A model generated the notes under the pieces. It did not search any database, was not told the origin of the DNA, and saw nothing but the letters and a program-made list of their open reading frames with translations. From NCBI GenBank assembly GCA_038030265.1, contig CM075942.1:70746926-70810925 (forward strand): a DNA stretch of 64,000 nt. The letters are read 5' to 3'. Shown in pieces: positions 21,994-32,145 of the stretch; the first letter of the stretch is position 1, and each line of letters starts with the position of its first letter. Made by a program: the position numbers and the translations under genes. The DNA comes from Corythucha ciliata. Its lineage: Eukaryota; Arthropoda; Insecta; Hemiptera; Tingidae.

Positions 21994-22149
21994 AAGGCCC
22001 CGCCACACCGAACGCGAACTGCCGCGCGGACAGGTCCGCACGCGGAAAAACTATGGTAACGGGGTATACCTCACCCACGTACGTAGTCATGGTTTTTTGG
22101 CGAGCGGACCAGTCCGCGCGGCAGTTCGCGTTCGGTATGGCGAGGCCTT
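21994..22149. mobile_element. GC-rich palindromic MITE, 156 bp
   Basis: 38-bp terminal inverted repeats differing at two positions. Both start AAGGCC, contain ACCGAACGCGAACTGCCGCG and end GCGGAC; the interior is also partly self-complementary. It is markedly GC- and CpG-rich for this AT-rich locus. No clear target duplication. Confidence 0.85.
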
Positions 22150-22531
22150 AAAGGTATTGACACTTCGGGGATCAAGACATCGCTACTATCTGACATTTTC
22201 TGCCCTAAGTATTCCAATTTATTTTGTCTGCTGCAGTCTAGAGATGCACAGTTCCTAGAGTGAAAGGGCCTTACATGGTTCGTTTGTCGCGTCGTAAGTA
22301 AAGATGATTCGGTCAAACGTAGTTCGCGTTAAGGATTCCTTTAACGAGTCATTAACTTTTTTAAAGCAGTTCAACACTCAATGAGGCGATGGATTTACCG
22401 TGTTTATTTCCAAATGAAGAAAAACAAAAGCAACATTTCAAAATCTAATACAATAACCAAAATACAGGGTGGATGCGTATAAGTGTAAAGAAAAAAATTG
22501 GGTACAAGTAGACCTCATTTGCGATCGAAAA

Positions 22532-24271
22532 CACCCCATAAGCCACGGTCCGAAAATCAAAACCCTTAGAGATATGATTTTTTAATCATCTTTTTAGGAT
22601 AACATCATTTTCCTTGACTAAATGCTTCCCGGCTGCTATTGCAGCTGACTTTCTGCAACTTTTGACGCTGAATTCGGGAAGAGCACACTCTGTTCTGTCA
22701 GGCCTAGCTATTTTCGTCTAAAATAACTATTTTCTGTGTCCTTAGCTCGGCAGCTCTTCCAAGTCGTGCGAAACGGAGATTTTCAATAAACGGGAACCCC
22801 CACTTGCCCGTACTAAAACTGCACCTATCGACTTCTCATGGATCAGAAAAGCTTTTTCAACGTGTTACTTTCGAAATTACTCATGAGCGTTTGTTTCATT
22901 TCTTGGCGATTTCTCGGCAGAAATTACAATTTTTTTTTAGAAAAAAGAGTGATTTTCCTATTCAAAAACAATAAATTGCTTTTACCTGCCAAATTCAAAC
23001 AATCCTTGTGAACTTCAACATTCTCAGCGTCATGAAAACTTCACCTGAAGTGATCCATTAAACGTAACCAACTGTGAACGCCTACCAGAGTATCAAAAAA
23101 TGTCGCTCCGGCAGCTTGCTGTCGAATAAAGTGCATTTCACTACAACGCAGTTCGACGTTTTCAGTTAATTTGCGATTATTCGACAATAATTACTGCTTA
23201 GTGTGACTATAGCTACTTTTATTTAGCAATTTCTGCCAAATAATCGCTAATTTACTGAAATTCGTAGTAATGAAATGCACTCCATTCGACGAATTTGATG
23301 CTTTGGTGAGCGTTCATATTCAGTTCCATTCCAAGGACCGCTTCTGTTGAGGTATAATGATTTTTAGCATGCTGAAATTCGCAAGGATTGTTTGAATTTA
23401 CAGGTAAAAACCAGCGATTTTGAATAGGAAAATCACTAATTTGTCTAAAAAATTGTCATTTCTGCCAAAAAATCGCCAATTGATTAAACAAACGCTCATG
23501 AGTAATTTCGAAAGGGACACGTTATTGAAGAAGTTTTTCTGATCCAGGGAAGTCGATAGGCGTAGGTTTAGTGGGGGTTGACTTTTATTGACAAATTAAT
23601 AATCTCCGTTTAGCACAACCTGCAGGATCTCTTGAGGACACAGAAAATAGTTATTTTTTGACGAAAATATAGAGGCCTGACAGAAAAGAGTGTGTTCCGT
23701 CAAAGTTGCAGAAAGACAACTGGGAAGCGAGTTATTCGCATTTAGTCAAGGAAAATGTTATCCTAATAAGATGTTTGAAAAATAATATCTCGAAGGGTTT
23801 TGAATGGGGAACTTGCACATTTTTCAAAAGTTGGTGTTCCTTAAAGAGGGCCCTTCCACAAGCCTATTGCTCACATTAAAATTTGAAATCAATCAAGGAT
23901 GCATTTTTAGCGAATTTTTAAAAATTTTGAGTGGGAGTTCGATTACGTCAGACCTTATTTATTGAAATGGATGATGCGGTGAAGAAGGGGTTAGACGCGT
24001 TTACTGGAGGGAAATTTTTCATGTTATTTGTAAATAAACAATTTTAGAATTCCCTCAAATGCTTCACAAGTAAGGATTTACGTCATTTCCCCTCGCACCA
24101 TCCATCCCCTCCTGAAGAACTTTGAACCTTTTTTAAAAATCTTAAAACGCACCAATCGGGTTGCAACTTCCGTTGTTATCCTTCAGTTCACGGGTCAAAT
24201 CACCGGTATGCTTTTCTTCCCAATCTGAGATTCATGCAAGTTCCCCATTTCGGACCATGGCTTATGGGGTG
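22532..24271. mobile_element. large fold-back (palindromic) element
   Basis: Two arms of about 600 bp meet near 23,180. The left arm starts at 22,557 (TCAAAACCCTTAGAGATAT) and the right arm ends at 23,802, and homology continues to the centre (GTGCATTTCACTAC against GTAATGAAATGCAC). The outermost piece, CACCCCATAAGCCACGGTCC (22,532), is matched by 24,248-24,271, which is separated from the rest of the right arm by a 443-bp insertion (23,804-24,246). That insertion has its own 14-bp inverted ends, TGGGGAACTTGCA(C/T). No transposase is seen. Arm divergence suggests an old insertion. Confidence 0.8.
23804..24246. mobile_element. insertion in the right arm of the fold-back element
   Basis: 443 bp bounded by TGGGGAACTTGCAC and its inverted partner ATGCAAGTTCCCCA. 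The left arm of the palindrome lacks it. Non-coding. Confidence 0.55.
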
Positions 24272-24653
24272 AACCAATTTACCCAAACAGGGTGTCTAAC
24301 CCTATGTAGTTTTGTTAGGGCGTGAGGATTTTCTGTAACTACAAGTAACTACAGAAGTAATCATCCAACAGTATTAGGGTTAATTTTTATCAATTCAGCT
24401 CACAAAACTGCGCAGGAATTAGACGTCCTGTTCGGCAAATTGGTTCACTCTTTAGGGATGACATGGCCAACGACTACCCTCCCTAAAAAGATATTGGGCA
24501 CCCCAGATCTTTTCGGACTATTCGAAGGGCCCTGATTAATGATCTGAAGCACTTCATTTTCTATCTTAATAGGCGTCTTTTTCTGGAAAGACAACTTTAT
24601 CCGTTCACTGACATTGCCAAGCCTTAATTAATGACGAAAAACTTGCAGCAAAC

Positions 24654-24725
24654 TTATGACCTGCCCTCAGGATTTTCTATGCTTTTGACTTCGGATAAAC
24701 CCGATCCTCCTGAGTTCACAATTGT
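24654..24725 (-). CDS. candidate third exon of the THAP gene
   Basis: On the minus strand a pyrimidine-rich acceptor (CATTCTTTTCAG) precedes 24,725. The frame, phase 0 like the upstream exons, runs 23 codons (starts TIVNSGGSG) to a TAA at 24,654. A donor-like CAG|GTCATAAG inside it (24,661/24,660) could splice on instead. Assignment depends only on splice signals and phase. Confidence 0.3.
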   Translation of the reverse strand, partial: TIVNSGGSGLSEVKSIENPEGRS

Positions 24726-24796
24726 CTGAAAAGAATGAATCGGTTGGGTAGGGGGATATTTTTATTGGACAAAAATGTCAATTTCCGTAGCCTTAC

Positions 24797-24937
24797 TTCG
24801 AGCTTCAATGACGTATTAATCGTTTTATTTTCACGTGATGAATTTAGCCCGGCAAATATAATCGAAATGGCGTTAGGCTTTAACTTTCGCCATCTATCTG
24901 GCCTTCTTTTCTCCCATTCGGAGTCTTCAAAGTGAAT
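24797..24937 (-). CDS. THAP-domain gene, exon encoding the C-terminal half of the zinc finger
   Basis: Minus-strand exon of 141 nt (47 codons, phase 0) between TTTGAGCAG| (acceptor ending at 24,938) and |GTAAGG (donor at 24,796). It encodes the final THAP zinc-ligand His (HFEDSEWE) and the end of the domain, RRPDRWRKLKPNAISIIF, which fits the THAP signature of a basic loop followed by LKPxA(V/I)P-type residues. The usual Pro of AVPT is Ser here. It joins in frame to 25,266-25,379 across a 328-bp intron. Confidence 0.7.
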
Positions 24938-25265
24938 CTGCTCAAATCAGAGGAAATAAAAATCATGATAGGGGTAAGGTAATAATAAAGGTAGTTTTTC
25001 ACAAGGAGTCGAATCATTTTTTTTATTATCTGTCCTGTTTCTCACCCTGTTGAGTATCCAGGATGCATAAATTAATATTTATTTGCAAAGCAGAAAAGCC
25101 CGTTATTCCCAAAGCAAATCCCGGATGGCAAACAAGAGTATTATTGGCTTCGTACGGAGTTGTCAAACATTGCCATTGATGATTTCATTATAAAAACGGC
25201 AAAAAAAATAAGCGAACAACTCAAGTAACGGGGCTACAACTAAATTAAGTATAAATCGTACTCAC

Positions 25266-25379
25266 TTCACAAATTCTCGAGTAAGTGGGCTCCCATTGTT
25301 CCCTCAGACAATTTTCGGTCCACTTCTTTCTCCTTTCTGGTTCTGACGGGAATTTAAAAAGCCGGACTCCGTCAACGGT
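25266..25379 (-). CDS. THAP-domain gene, exon encoding the middle of the zinc finger
   Basis: Minus-strand exon, 38 codons, from a probable acceptor (CGAAAG|ACC at 25,380) to a canonical donor GAA|GTGAGTAC at 25,265. It encodes VRLFKFPSEPERRKKW, the THAP FPxD/E...R...W block, then WEPTYSRICE with the third zinc-ligand Cys. THAP domains are C2CH DNA-binding zinc fingers found in host regulators and in P-element and Kolobok transposases. The first Cys pair must be on an upstream exon (right of 25.4 kb), not found. Host gene or transposase cannot be decided. Confidence 0.7.
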
Positions 25380-25508
25380 CTTTCGATGACAATTATAATG
25401 CAGAAAAAATAACCATTTTAAAAAAATATCACTGCACAAGAAAAAATTTGAGACTCTAATGACATTTTTTTCATGTTATCATACTTGTTTACCCTGACGA
25501 CTGCTTAA

Positions 25509-25610
25509 CGACCGAGGGACCAAATATGGCGCTGATAGCGTGTTGCAGTACCTGTGTTTTAAAGATTCTCTAGGCAGACTAGGCAGATGCCTACAGGGGC
25601 CCCGGCCATT
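25509..25610 (-). repeat. inverted partner of the 18,745 repeat end
   Basis: GAGGGACCAAATATGGCGCT at 25,514 onward, then AGGCAGACTAGGCAGATGCC and GGGGCCCCGG. Same family as 18,745-18,830. The GGGACCAAA(T/C)ATGGCG motif also occurs in the MITE at 30,242. Confidence 0.55.
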
Positions 25611-25689
25611 GGGTGGCCCCTGGCCTCTTCCTAAATAAATAAAAAATTAACCTACATTTATAATTGTATATGAGGTTTGAGATCGCTTC

Positions 25690-25760
25690 ACAGGCGTAGC
25701 AAGGGGCGTGCGGCGTGTGCGGTCCGCACCGGGCATTACTACCCTGGGGGCATCCGATAC
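25690..25760. repeat. CAGGCGTAGCAAGGG repeat end
   Basis: ACAGGCGTAGCAAGGGGCGT, then GTCCGCACCGGGCATTACT. A related GCACCGAGCATTACT and CTTGCTACGCCCCTG lie at 29,993-30,020. It marks a junction just before the Gypsy remnant. Confidence 0.45.
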
Positions 25761-25769
25761 CGAGCAGAA

Positions 25770-26133
25770 GTGCAGTCTACGGTGAGGGATAAAAAGAATG
25801 AAAATCAGAGAAGGGATCAATCCGAGGCCCAAGTGTCCAGAGTGGGCAGCAAGAATAAGCCTTTATTAGTCGTAGAAGCCCGCCTCAACGGCAAACCTGA
25901 AAAAATGATAGTAGATACTGAAAATGGTAGTAGATGTATGTCCTACAACAGGTAAAGCTCGTACCGCGAGCGGAGGGTCAATACCATTCCTGGGGGCCCA
26001 AAACTTGGAAGTTAACATTCTGGATATCATTCGGAATCATTCGTTTATGGTTTTAAAACAGCCTGGGAGCGATTTTGGACTCATTGGGCTCGATTTACTG
26101 CTAAAATTTCCTTTCATTATAGACCTCCACTAA
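25770..26133 (+). pseudogene. Gypsy pol remnant: protease region, frameshifted
   Basis: First frame (to 25,955) has KPLLVVEARLNGKPEKMIV followed by DTE where the catalytic Asp-Thr-Gly is expected. A second frame (25,924-26,133) continues the retropepsin fold with IPFLGAQNLEVNI and GLIGLDLLLKFPF. A frameshift near 25,925 and the altered active site make it non-functional. It is the upstream part of the pol that continues at 26,167. Confidence 0.65.
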
Positions 26134-26166
26134 GGTGGGTTACAGCTGCGCCCAGGGTACAATCGA

Positions 26167-27015
26167 ATGGTCACACACGAAGAGGGTCCGTGTTCATTCA
26201 TAGATGAGACCCAAGTCAACATGGTTGAGGTGTCAGACGATGAACCAATCGTGGGTCCCGAAGGCCAATTATCGGTCGAAGATGTGCCGGAACTCAGTGT
26301 TCTAACATGTTCAGTCCAACCCATAGATTCTACGTCACCGTTAGACGTAGAAATCATTGACACATGTAGAACAGACATCGAAGAGAAGCGGGTTAACGAC
26401 TACGTCGACTCCATGAATCTCAAATTGGCCCATTTAAACCCTATTGACAGAGAAGAATTTCGAGAACTACTTCAATCACACCGTGAGTTGTGGGATCCAC
26501 CAGACGAAAAGGGATGCGACCTAGATGTTGAACACAGGATCGAAACTCCCGAAAATTGTCAACCCGCAGTGGTCAGGCCATACCCTGTACCATACGCGTT
26601 GAGACCCATAGTTGAAAAACACCTTGAAGATTTACAGAATCGAGGGGTCATATGCGAGACCACCAGCCCCTGGGCCGCCCCTGTCGTGCTTGTAAGAAAA
26701 AGGGACGACACGGGAACGGACAGTTACCGATTTTGCACGGACTTCCGCCAATTGAACAGTTTAACCAAGACCGACGTTTACCCCTTACCCAATATAAACG
26801 AAACTCTCGAAAAATTAGGGGGAAGTAAAATATTTTCGACATTAGATCTCGCGTCCGGATATCACCAGATACCGGTACACCCCAAAGACCATGAAAAGAC
26901 CGCGTTTCGTACGATGGGTCAACATTTCCACTACAAGAAAATGGCGTTTGGTCTGAAAAATGCGGGATCGACCTTCCAACGCGCAAGACCAAAAAAATGC
27001 CTCGCGAAGCGGTGA
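26167..27015 (+). pseudogene. Gypsy pol remnant: truncated reverse transcriptase
   Basis: 282 codons. Residues 1-110 are the acidic protease-RT linker; from about residue 115 the Ty3/Gypsy RT is clear: RPYPVPYALRPIVEKHLEDL, GVICETTSPWAAPVVLVRK, RFCTDFRQLNSLT, then STLDLASGYHQIPV (first catalytic Asp) and FHYKKMAFGLKNAGSTFQR. The sequence then jumps to unrelated residues before the YxDD motif, so the second half of RT, RNase H and integrase are deleted. It is dead. Confidence 0.85.
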
Positions 27016-27335
27016 TAGAATTACCCGTTACTGACGAAAAGAATACGCCGCCGAAAATTGTCGTTGAAAACGTAGGTGGTACTAGTTGCGACCCGAATTG
27101 GGTAACTTTTCGGAATCCGGAAATTCCTATCGAAGGAGAGGGCGGTAACAAGCGTGACCCCGAGCAGAGCAACTTTCCAGAATCCGGGAACCCCCTCCGA
27201 AGTAGAGGGTGGTAACAGTCGCGACCCGAACAGAGGAAGTTCTCAGAACCCAGTTGGTATCAATTATAATCTGCGCCCAACACCGAGATGGAACTACCGA
27301 GAACTCCACTCGAGGGGTTCTAAAAGAGATGTTTA
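26993..27335 (+). pseudogene. Gypsy pol C-terminal tail after internal deletion
   Basis: A short frame (26,997-27,215) rich in Pro, Asn and Asp, with imperfect internal repetition of a DPN(W/R)...SQNP-type phrase also visible in the overlapping frame to 27,335. It lies just where pol would end. The identity is inferred from position only. Confidence 0.35.
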
Positions 27336-27463
27336 GGTTTGTCCCCATACAATATTAGATTAAGTTAGGTTAGGTAAACGTTAAATGTGTGAGATTTAGA
27401 CCAAAGTAGTACTAAGGTTCATTCAAAATAATCAAGTCTTAAGATTCAATTAGTTTTGTAAAT

Positions 27464-28273
27464 TTGAAGGTTAAATATAGTCAATATTTTTTTTATATCG
27501 TTCTTATCACGTTGGGTATAGATAAATGGAAAGACAGGTCCCTGAAGTTGGAGGCCATCTGCCTTCGCATGATGTATTTGCTTCTCGAAACGAGAAGGTC
27601 GGCCCAGTACCTCGTACAACAATCACTTAACTCGATCGAACAGCGAGCGCAAATGTCTTCGTTTACTAGGGGGATAGAAACTACGATTCAAGAACTCTCC
27701 GAATTTTATTGTGCAATGCCATTTGGAAATCATTATAGAGAGTCTGAAAAGGAAACTCCCTTGCTAGTTGCGAGAGTAACTCAGACATCAGAGAATGAAG
27801 AAACCCCGGCAGGAAGCTACCGTGACGAGAACCGAGTGTCCTACACCCCTGCGGGTATACCGACAGCCCCCGTCGGAACCAAACCTATTACGGTCAGGCA
27901 GATGGAGCTACGCTTGCATCAGTCGGAGACGGAAAGTTCATCGGACGAGGAGGTCGACCCAAGCCCGCAAAAGATTAACCGTCGAGACTCGCGAAGACGC
28001 CTCAAGGAAGTCGAATGCCGTGTGTGCATGAGGAGCAGACAAGGGCGTAATGAGGGTTTGTGCTGGGCGTGCGAGAGTGTCTGGTATAGGAACGCGAAGA
28101 AGGACGTCCCGCACATTCCAAACTGCAAGGGTGCGCCGCTGAACCAGCAGCCTCGGTGTACGCAATGTGGCGTAGAAGGTGTAGTTCGCTGGAAGGAGGA
28201 GCGCCGATGTGAATCCGCTACTGTCGCGAAATTAAAAAAAAAACAATTTCAGTTTGTGAGCTTATATTTGTAA
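27464..28273 (+). CDS. unknown ORF with zinc-ribbon-like cysteines, 3' of Gypsy pol
   Basis: 269 codons from ATG 27,464; a start at the internal Met before SSFTRGIET (27,653) is equally likely, because the first 60 residues are hydrophobic and low in information. The middle is acidic and Ser-rich (SETESSSDEEVDPSPQK), then a basic stretch, then CRVCMRSRQGRNEGLCWACE: a CX2CX11CX2C cluster, followed by further Cys (CTQCG). It lies between the pol remnant and the probable LTR, the position of a third ORF. I do not recognise the family. An RNA- or DNA-binding accessory protein, or a displaced gag-like piece, is possible. Confidence 0.45.
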   Translation: MKVKYSQYFFYIVLITLGIDKWKDRSLKLEAICLRMMYLLLETRRSAQYLVQQSLNSIEQRAQMSSFTRGIETTIQELSEFYCAMPFGNHYRESEKETPLLVARVTQTSENEETPAGSYRDENRVSYTPAGIPTAPVGTKPITVRQMELRLHQSETESSSDEEVDPSPQKINRRDSRRRLKEVECRVCMRSRQGRNEGLCWACESVWYRNAKKDVPHIPNCKGAPLNQQPRCTQCGVEGVVRWKEERRCESATVAKLKKKQFQFVSLYL

Positions 28274-28532
28274 GTTTTATTCAGATGTTTTGATATTTTA
28301 CTCGTCCCACTGACGTTCGTTCCTGGTATTAGATATAAGGTTTCTTTCATAGTTACCTGTTCCTGTATTACTTCTGTAAGACCTATCGTACAATTAAATA
28401 TTACTTGTTCGTTTAGTTGGTTGGTCATATGTCCCTACCTACATTAAGCAAGTTGATCGGATTCGACACCTTTCTTTCCAAAATTCATAAGAATCGAGCT
28501 GGAGGGCCAGCTCGAAGCTAGTCAGGGGGGTA

Positions 28533-29657
28533 TGTAACCGTGAGCGAGAATGGGTAGATAATGGCGGAGCCGCTATCTCTGGGTCCTTCCTGAAACTCGC
28601 GTGAGCTGCGGGAGCGGAAGTAAGCCGCGCACCTTGGGTGTGAGATCCGAGTGGGGCGAGAAGAGAACCTATATAAGGGAGCACGGGGAAACACAAGAAG
28701 AGAGCGTGTCAGTCGAATTCTGTTGAATCGGTAGTCGGAGGTTAAGCTCACCCCAAGCCGGGTCCGAGAGTGTTGGTCTAAAAGTTCGCAGAGTTAATAG
28801 TTCGCGGTCTGAGTGTGACCCCCTGGTGAAAAGTCTGTGGTTCCCGGGAAAAGTGAAGTGTGTGTCTCAGTTAGTGGTCACAAGTGCGACCATCCAGCAT
28901 CGAGTAACTACAGTGAGTCGGGTCCAAGTGCGACCATCGTCTTCGTCCTTCGCAGTGGTCACGAGTGCGACCATCGACCATCAAGTACTGCCGTGAGTCG
29001 GTCGGGTCACAAGCGCGACCACCCTTCGTTGCGTTACCGTTGAGACCCGTGGTCGCAAGTGCGACCATCCATCGTCGAGTTACCACCGTGAGTCGAGTCA
29101 TAAGTGCGACCACTCTTCGGCGTGTTACCATTGAGAACCGTGGTCGCAAGTGCGACCATTCGCCTTCATCTTCAGGGGTCGCTAGAGCGACCGGTCTTCG
29201 TCGTCCGTCGAGTAACTGAATCGTCCGCCGTTGTCATAGTCTTCGTCGTCCGTCGGGTACTACAGTCGTCCACCATCGTCATAAGTCCTTGTCCTCAAGT
29301 ATCAGAGTCATCCGTCGTAACCCCACCTTCGTCGTCCGTCGAGCACTGGAGCCGTCTATCGGGGTCACAGGTGTGATCCTAGCAATCGTCCATCCCACTC
29401 TTCATTCGAAGGATATGGCTTACCAGGTGGGTGAAAATCCTAACTCTTCGTAAGCCTCTTGGGTCGAGGGAAGGACCAGAAGGGACGGGGCTCCGCCAGT
29501 TTAACGCCATACCGATCCCCAGCGAAGCTCCAACGAAAATATCATAAAATTTCAGTTATTGCGTTATTAATTTCTTGTGTAAAAATAAGACAAATACCTT
29601 TTTGAAAACCATCCTTTATTGTCCGTTCACCCTTTCGAATCCGCGAGCTGCGGCTAC
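28533..29657 (+). mobile_element. probable 3' LTR of the Gypsy remnant
   Basis: A G-rich tract (AGTCAGGGGGG) directly precedes TGTAACCGTGAGCG at 28,533, like a polypurine tract beside an LTR. It has a TATA box (CTATATAAGG, 28,669) and ends near GCGGCTACA (29,657), giving TG...CA ends. No 5' LTR is found because the element is truncated upstream, so the limits are inferred. Confidence 0.45.
28875..29370 (+). repeat. about 46-bp tandem repeats within the probable LTR
   Basis: Seven to nine diverged units with the core GGTCACAAGTGCGACCAT, then ATCGAGTAAC...GTGAGTCG. GGTCGC(A/T)AG(T/A)GCGACC itself is an inverted repeat, so each unit carries a small hairpin. The last part degenerates into GTCGTCCGTCGAG repeats. 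Confidence 0.8.
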
Positions 29658-29985
29658 ACTAGGAAACCCAAGCAGCTAAGCACCCCACCGATCCAACATG
29701 CAACGTCGGTTGATGGGTGGGGCTAACTCATTTGAACTGAGAAGGAAGGGGTTTGACTCATAATTCCGCTGTGTGCTTGACGATCCTCTGTTCATGTTTG
29801 GGAATAGTGAGTGGATATGATCTATCGAGGTTGGAATGCCTGGAACTGTCGGTATAATTATGCCATTGAAAGAAAACGCGATATTTTTTGTTTTGGTCTT
29901 AAAAGACGAATGAACGTTAGGGGTATTTATGGTCAAAAGTTTAACCCGAGTTTAATCCTCAGGGTGGGGGGGGGGCATCAAAAAG
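29658..29985. other. unassigned sequence between LTR and LINE tail
   Basis: No recognised gene; it includes a G run and an AGCATTACT-type repeat end near 29,995. Confidence 0.3.
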
Positions 29986-30024
29986 AGACCCGCACCGAGC
30001 ATTACTTGCCCTTGCTACGCCCCT

Positions 30025-30150
30025 GCAACCCAAAGGCATATGGGCCAAAAATTTTCTATCTGCTGCCGGCGCATCTAAAAGCCTTGCCACCGATTCCCTT
30101 CAAGTGGTGGAAGGTCAAGGAACCGTACTCCGTGCAAGAGTTCACCCCGA

Positions 30151-30186
<36 letters not shown>

Positions 30187-30241
30187 GACGTTTTTTGTAA
30201 TCTTGCTACGCGAACAATAAATATTATTTTTATTATTATTA
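30025..30241 (+). mobile_element. 3' end of a non-LTR retrotransposon
   Basis: The reading frame resembles the extreme C-terminus of a LINE RT protein (FYLLPAHLKALPPIPFK ... EPYSVQEF). A 23-nt T tract (30,158-30,180) interrupts it. The end TTTTTTGTAATCTTGCTACG, AATAAATA, then (TTA/ATT)n is typical of Jockey/CR1-type 3' ends. The rest of the element is missing. Confidence 0.45.
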
Positions 30242-30396
30242 TACGCAGGTACTGACATTACCCGCCATATGTGGTCCTTTAGAGAGGGAAGGGCTTGTGT
30301 TTGGCTGGTGAGCACAGCGAATGAGAGATATCAAATCTATTTGATCCCTATGTGTAGGGGGGAGGGACCAAACATGGCGGACTGTCAGTACTCGTA
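30242..30396. mobile_element. MITE, 155 bp, about 35-bp TIRs
   Basis: Left TACGCAGGTACTGACA...CCATATGTGGTCCT and right, read on minus, TACGAGTACTGACAG...CCATGTTTGGTCCCT. It was inserted at the LINE A/T tail. The inner motif GGGACCAAACATGGCG is shared with repeat ends at 18.8 and 25.5 kb. Confidence 0.75.
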
Positions 30397-30399
30397 GGA

Positions 30400-31849
30400 A
30401 CATATAGAGCCTGATCTGTGGTAAACTCTCCACATCCCTCACTTCGTACATCGTAGGCGTCTCCACAGTATTTATTCTTATTTTTTGTAACCGGTTTTCG
30501 GTCCCCTTCCGGACCATCATCAGCAAACTTTAATATCATAAAATTAATTCTTAAGAAGTAAAACCTAATGTAATATTATAAAAGTAATATTATATTGTAC
30601 TGCTATTTAAGCAAGAAAAGGGAAAAGCCACGCGGTGACAAGGGTTGATGTAGGTAGTGTGCTGTGCGCATCAAACACGATTTTCCTTGAAATATTCAAC
30701 CTTCGTGGACGTCACTCGTAATCCTATAGTAATACAAACCCAAGGAAAAAGGAAAATACATAGAAACAAATGTGAGTAGATATCCATTAACCAAGGTGAC
30801 CAGTGGACCATGATGGTGAAAGAGTATAATACTACAACCTCTATTCGCTGTTAAGGGGTAGCCCTAATGCTACTCACCGCAAAACATTGCACCATTGTCA
30901 CATCCCTTGCTGTAATTCCATTAGCAGTTTACCTTTGTAGAAGGAGACCATCTTCACAAGCTGAATGAGTTTGGTGGTTAGGGAGGGGTAAATTATGAGA
31001 GGACATAAGCGGTAAGTACAAATGCTTGAACTAGCCTGTATACGCTTGGGGGGAAATCATGTAAAAAAGTAAGCTAATTAATAATATTACTCGTAACTTC
31101 CTGTCCTAGTACTTTTAAGCAGTCTTAATTAACTTTTAGAAAACATATTTCTTCAAGAGGTTTCATATCATGCACAGTTAAGAGAAAATTCACGCTAATT
31201 TAATCCTCATTTCAAACTCGTGCTAACAGAAGTGAACTAAGTTGTGGTAGAGGGAGTATGAAAAAAGGTTGATAACGTCAAAACTGTTTGAATTGACAAT
31301 AATAGAAAAGGGTTGAAGTGACAGGGGGGAGAGTCTGTTTGAAAAGAGGAAATCGAAAAAGGACCTTTATACCGGACGACGAGCCTCGGTGGTTAAAACA
31401 CTCCCCCCCCCCGCCATTACACCTTTCACAATTGAAATGGCGAGTTGAGTGTCAAAACAAATTTCGAATGAAAACGTTTCGAAGAGTTCCGTCGAAGTGG
31501 TAAAGGGCGGGGGGGGGGCAACGAAAATCATCTCGGACGTCTAATTTAAACTTGCCTTTTGACCGGAATTTCGAATACAATGAAGTTACTGAAAGTGAAG
31601 AGTTTCTCCTCCCCACTTTACGGAAGAAGGGGAGCGAATGTCGAAAATGAGGGGGGGGGGGTCTCCAACCACTACAGAATTGATGAAAACCTCTATACTT
31701 TCATCTCTCATTCAAATGCCGGGCGGCTGATTTGTTTAATTTTAAAATTTCACCTTTTTCAATAACCTGATACGTAACCTGAAACTCACATTCTTTTCAA
31801 TTTTATTTCATTCGCCGACTAGTTTCTTTGATAGTAACTTTGCAATGGA
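30400..31849. other. largely unique sequence, no gene
   Basis: At 30,445-30,540 the minus strand has GATGATGGTCCGGAAGGGG followed by ACCGAAAACCGGTTACAAAA, a small hairpin typical of some retroelement 3' ends. G runs occur at 31,507 and 31,651 and a C run at 31,403. No coding gene is supported. Confidence 0.35.
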
Positions 31850-32080
31850 ATGAGACAAACGCTAATTCGATGAGTAGAATTAGAGAGAAAAATTAGTTAA
31901 GAAACGCCTATTTGTGGAAAGAATACACAAAAAGTGCTAATTCACACCTAAAATTGAAGGGAAAAAACGATAAATTGAGATAAATGCCTGAACTTGAGCC
32001 AAACAAGTTCTTTCCGCCCAAAAATGGAGAAAAACGCTAATTCGAGGTTAGAATTGCGATTAAGCGCAACAATATGCGGC
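31850..32080 (-). repeat. unit 1 block, reversed
   Basis: Reverse-complement 30-bp units next to an inverted-repeat terminus at 32,082. Confidence 0.7.
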
Positions 32081-32081
32081 T

Positions 32082-32145
32082 TTAAGGCCCGTTCACAAGC
32101 TCTATGATTGCGTCGTGCGGAGTCAATGCAACCAAACCAAAGTCA
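32082..32145 (+). repeat. GGCCCGTTCACAAGCTC terminus, left
   Basis: GGCCCGTTCACAAGCTCTAT and the next 40 bp, through CAAAGTCATATGG, match the reverse complement of 37,750-37,805. The pair would be terminal inverted repeats of a 5.7-kb composite that includes the LINE copy; no target duplication is clear. Confidence 0.6.

Noticed and set aside
30445..30540. Penelope-like or LINE 3' end on the minus strand
   Set aside because: The GATGATGG...ACCGAAAACCGG phrase is suggestive but no coding part adjoins it; left as a remark only.
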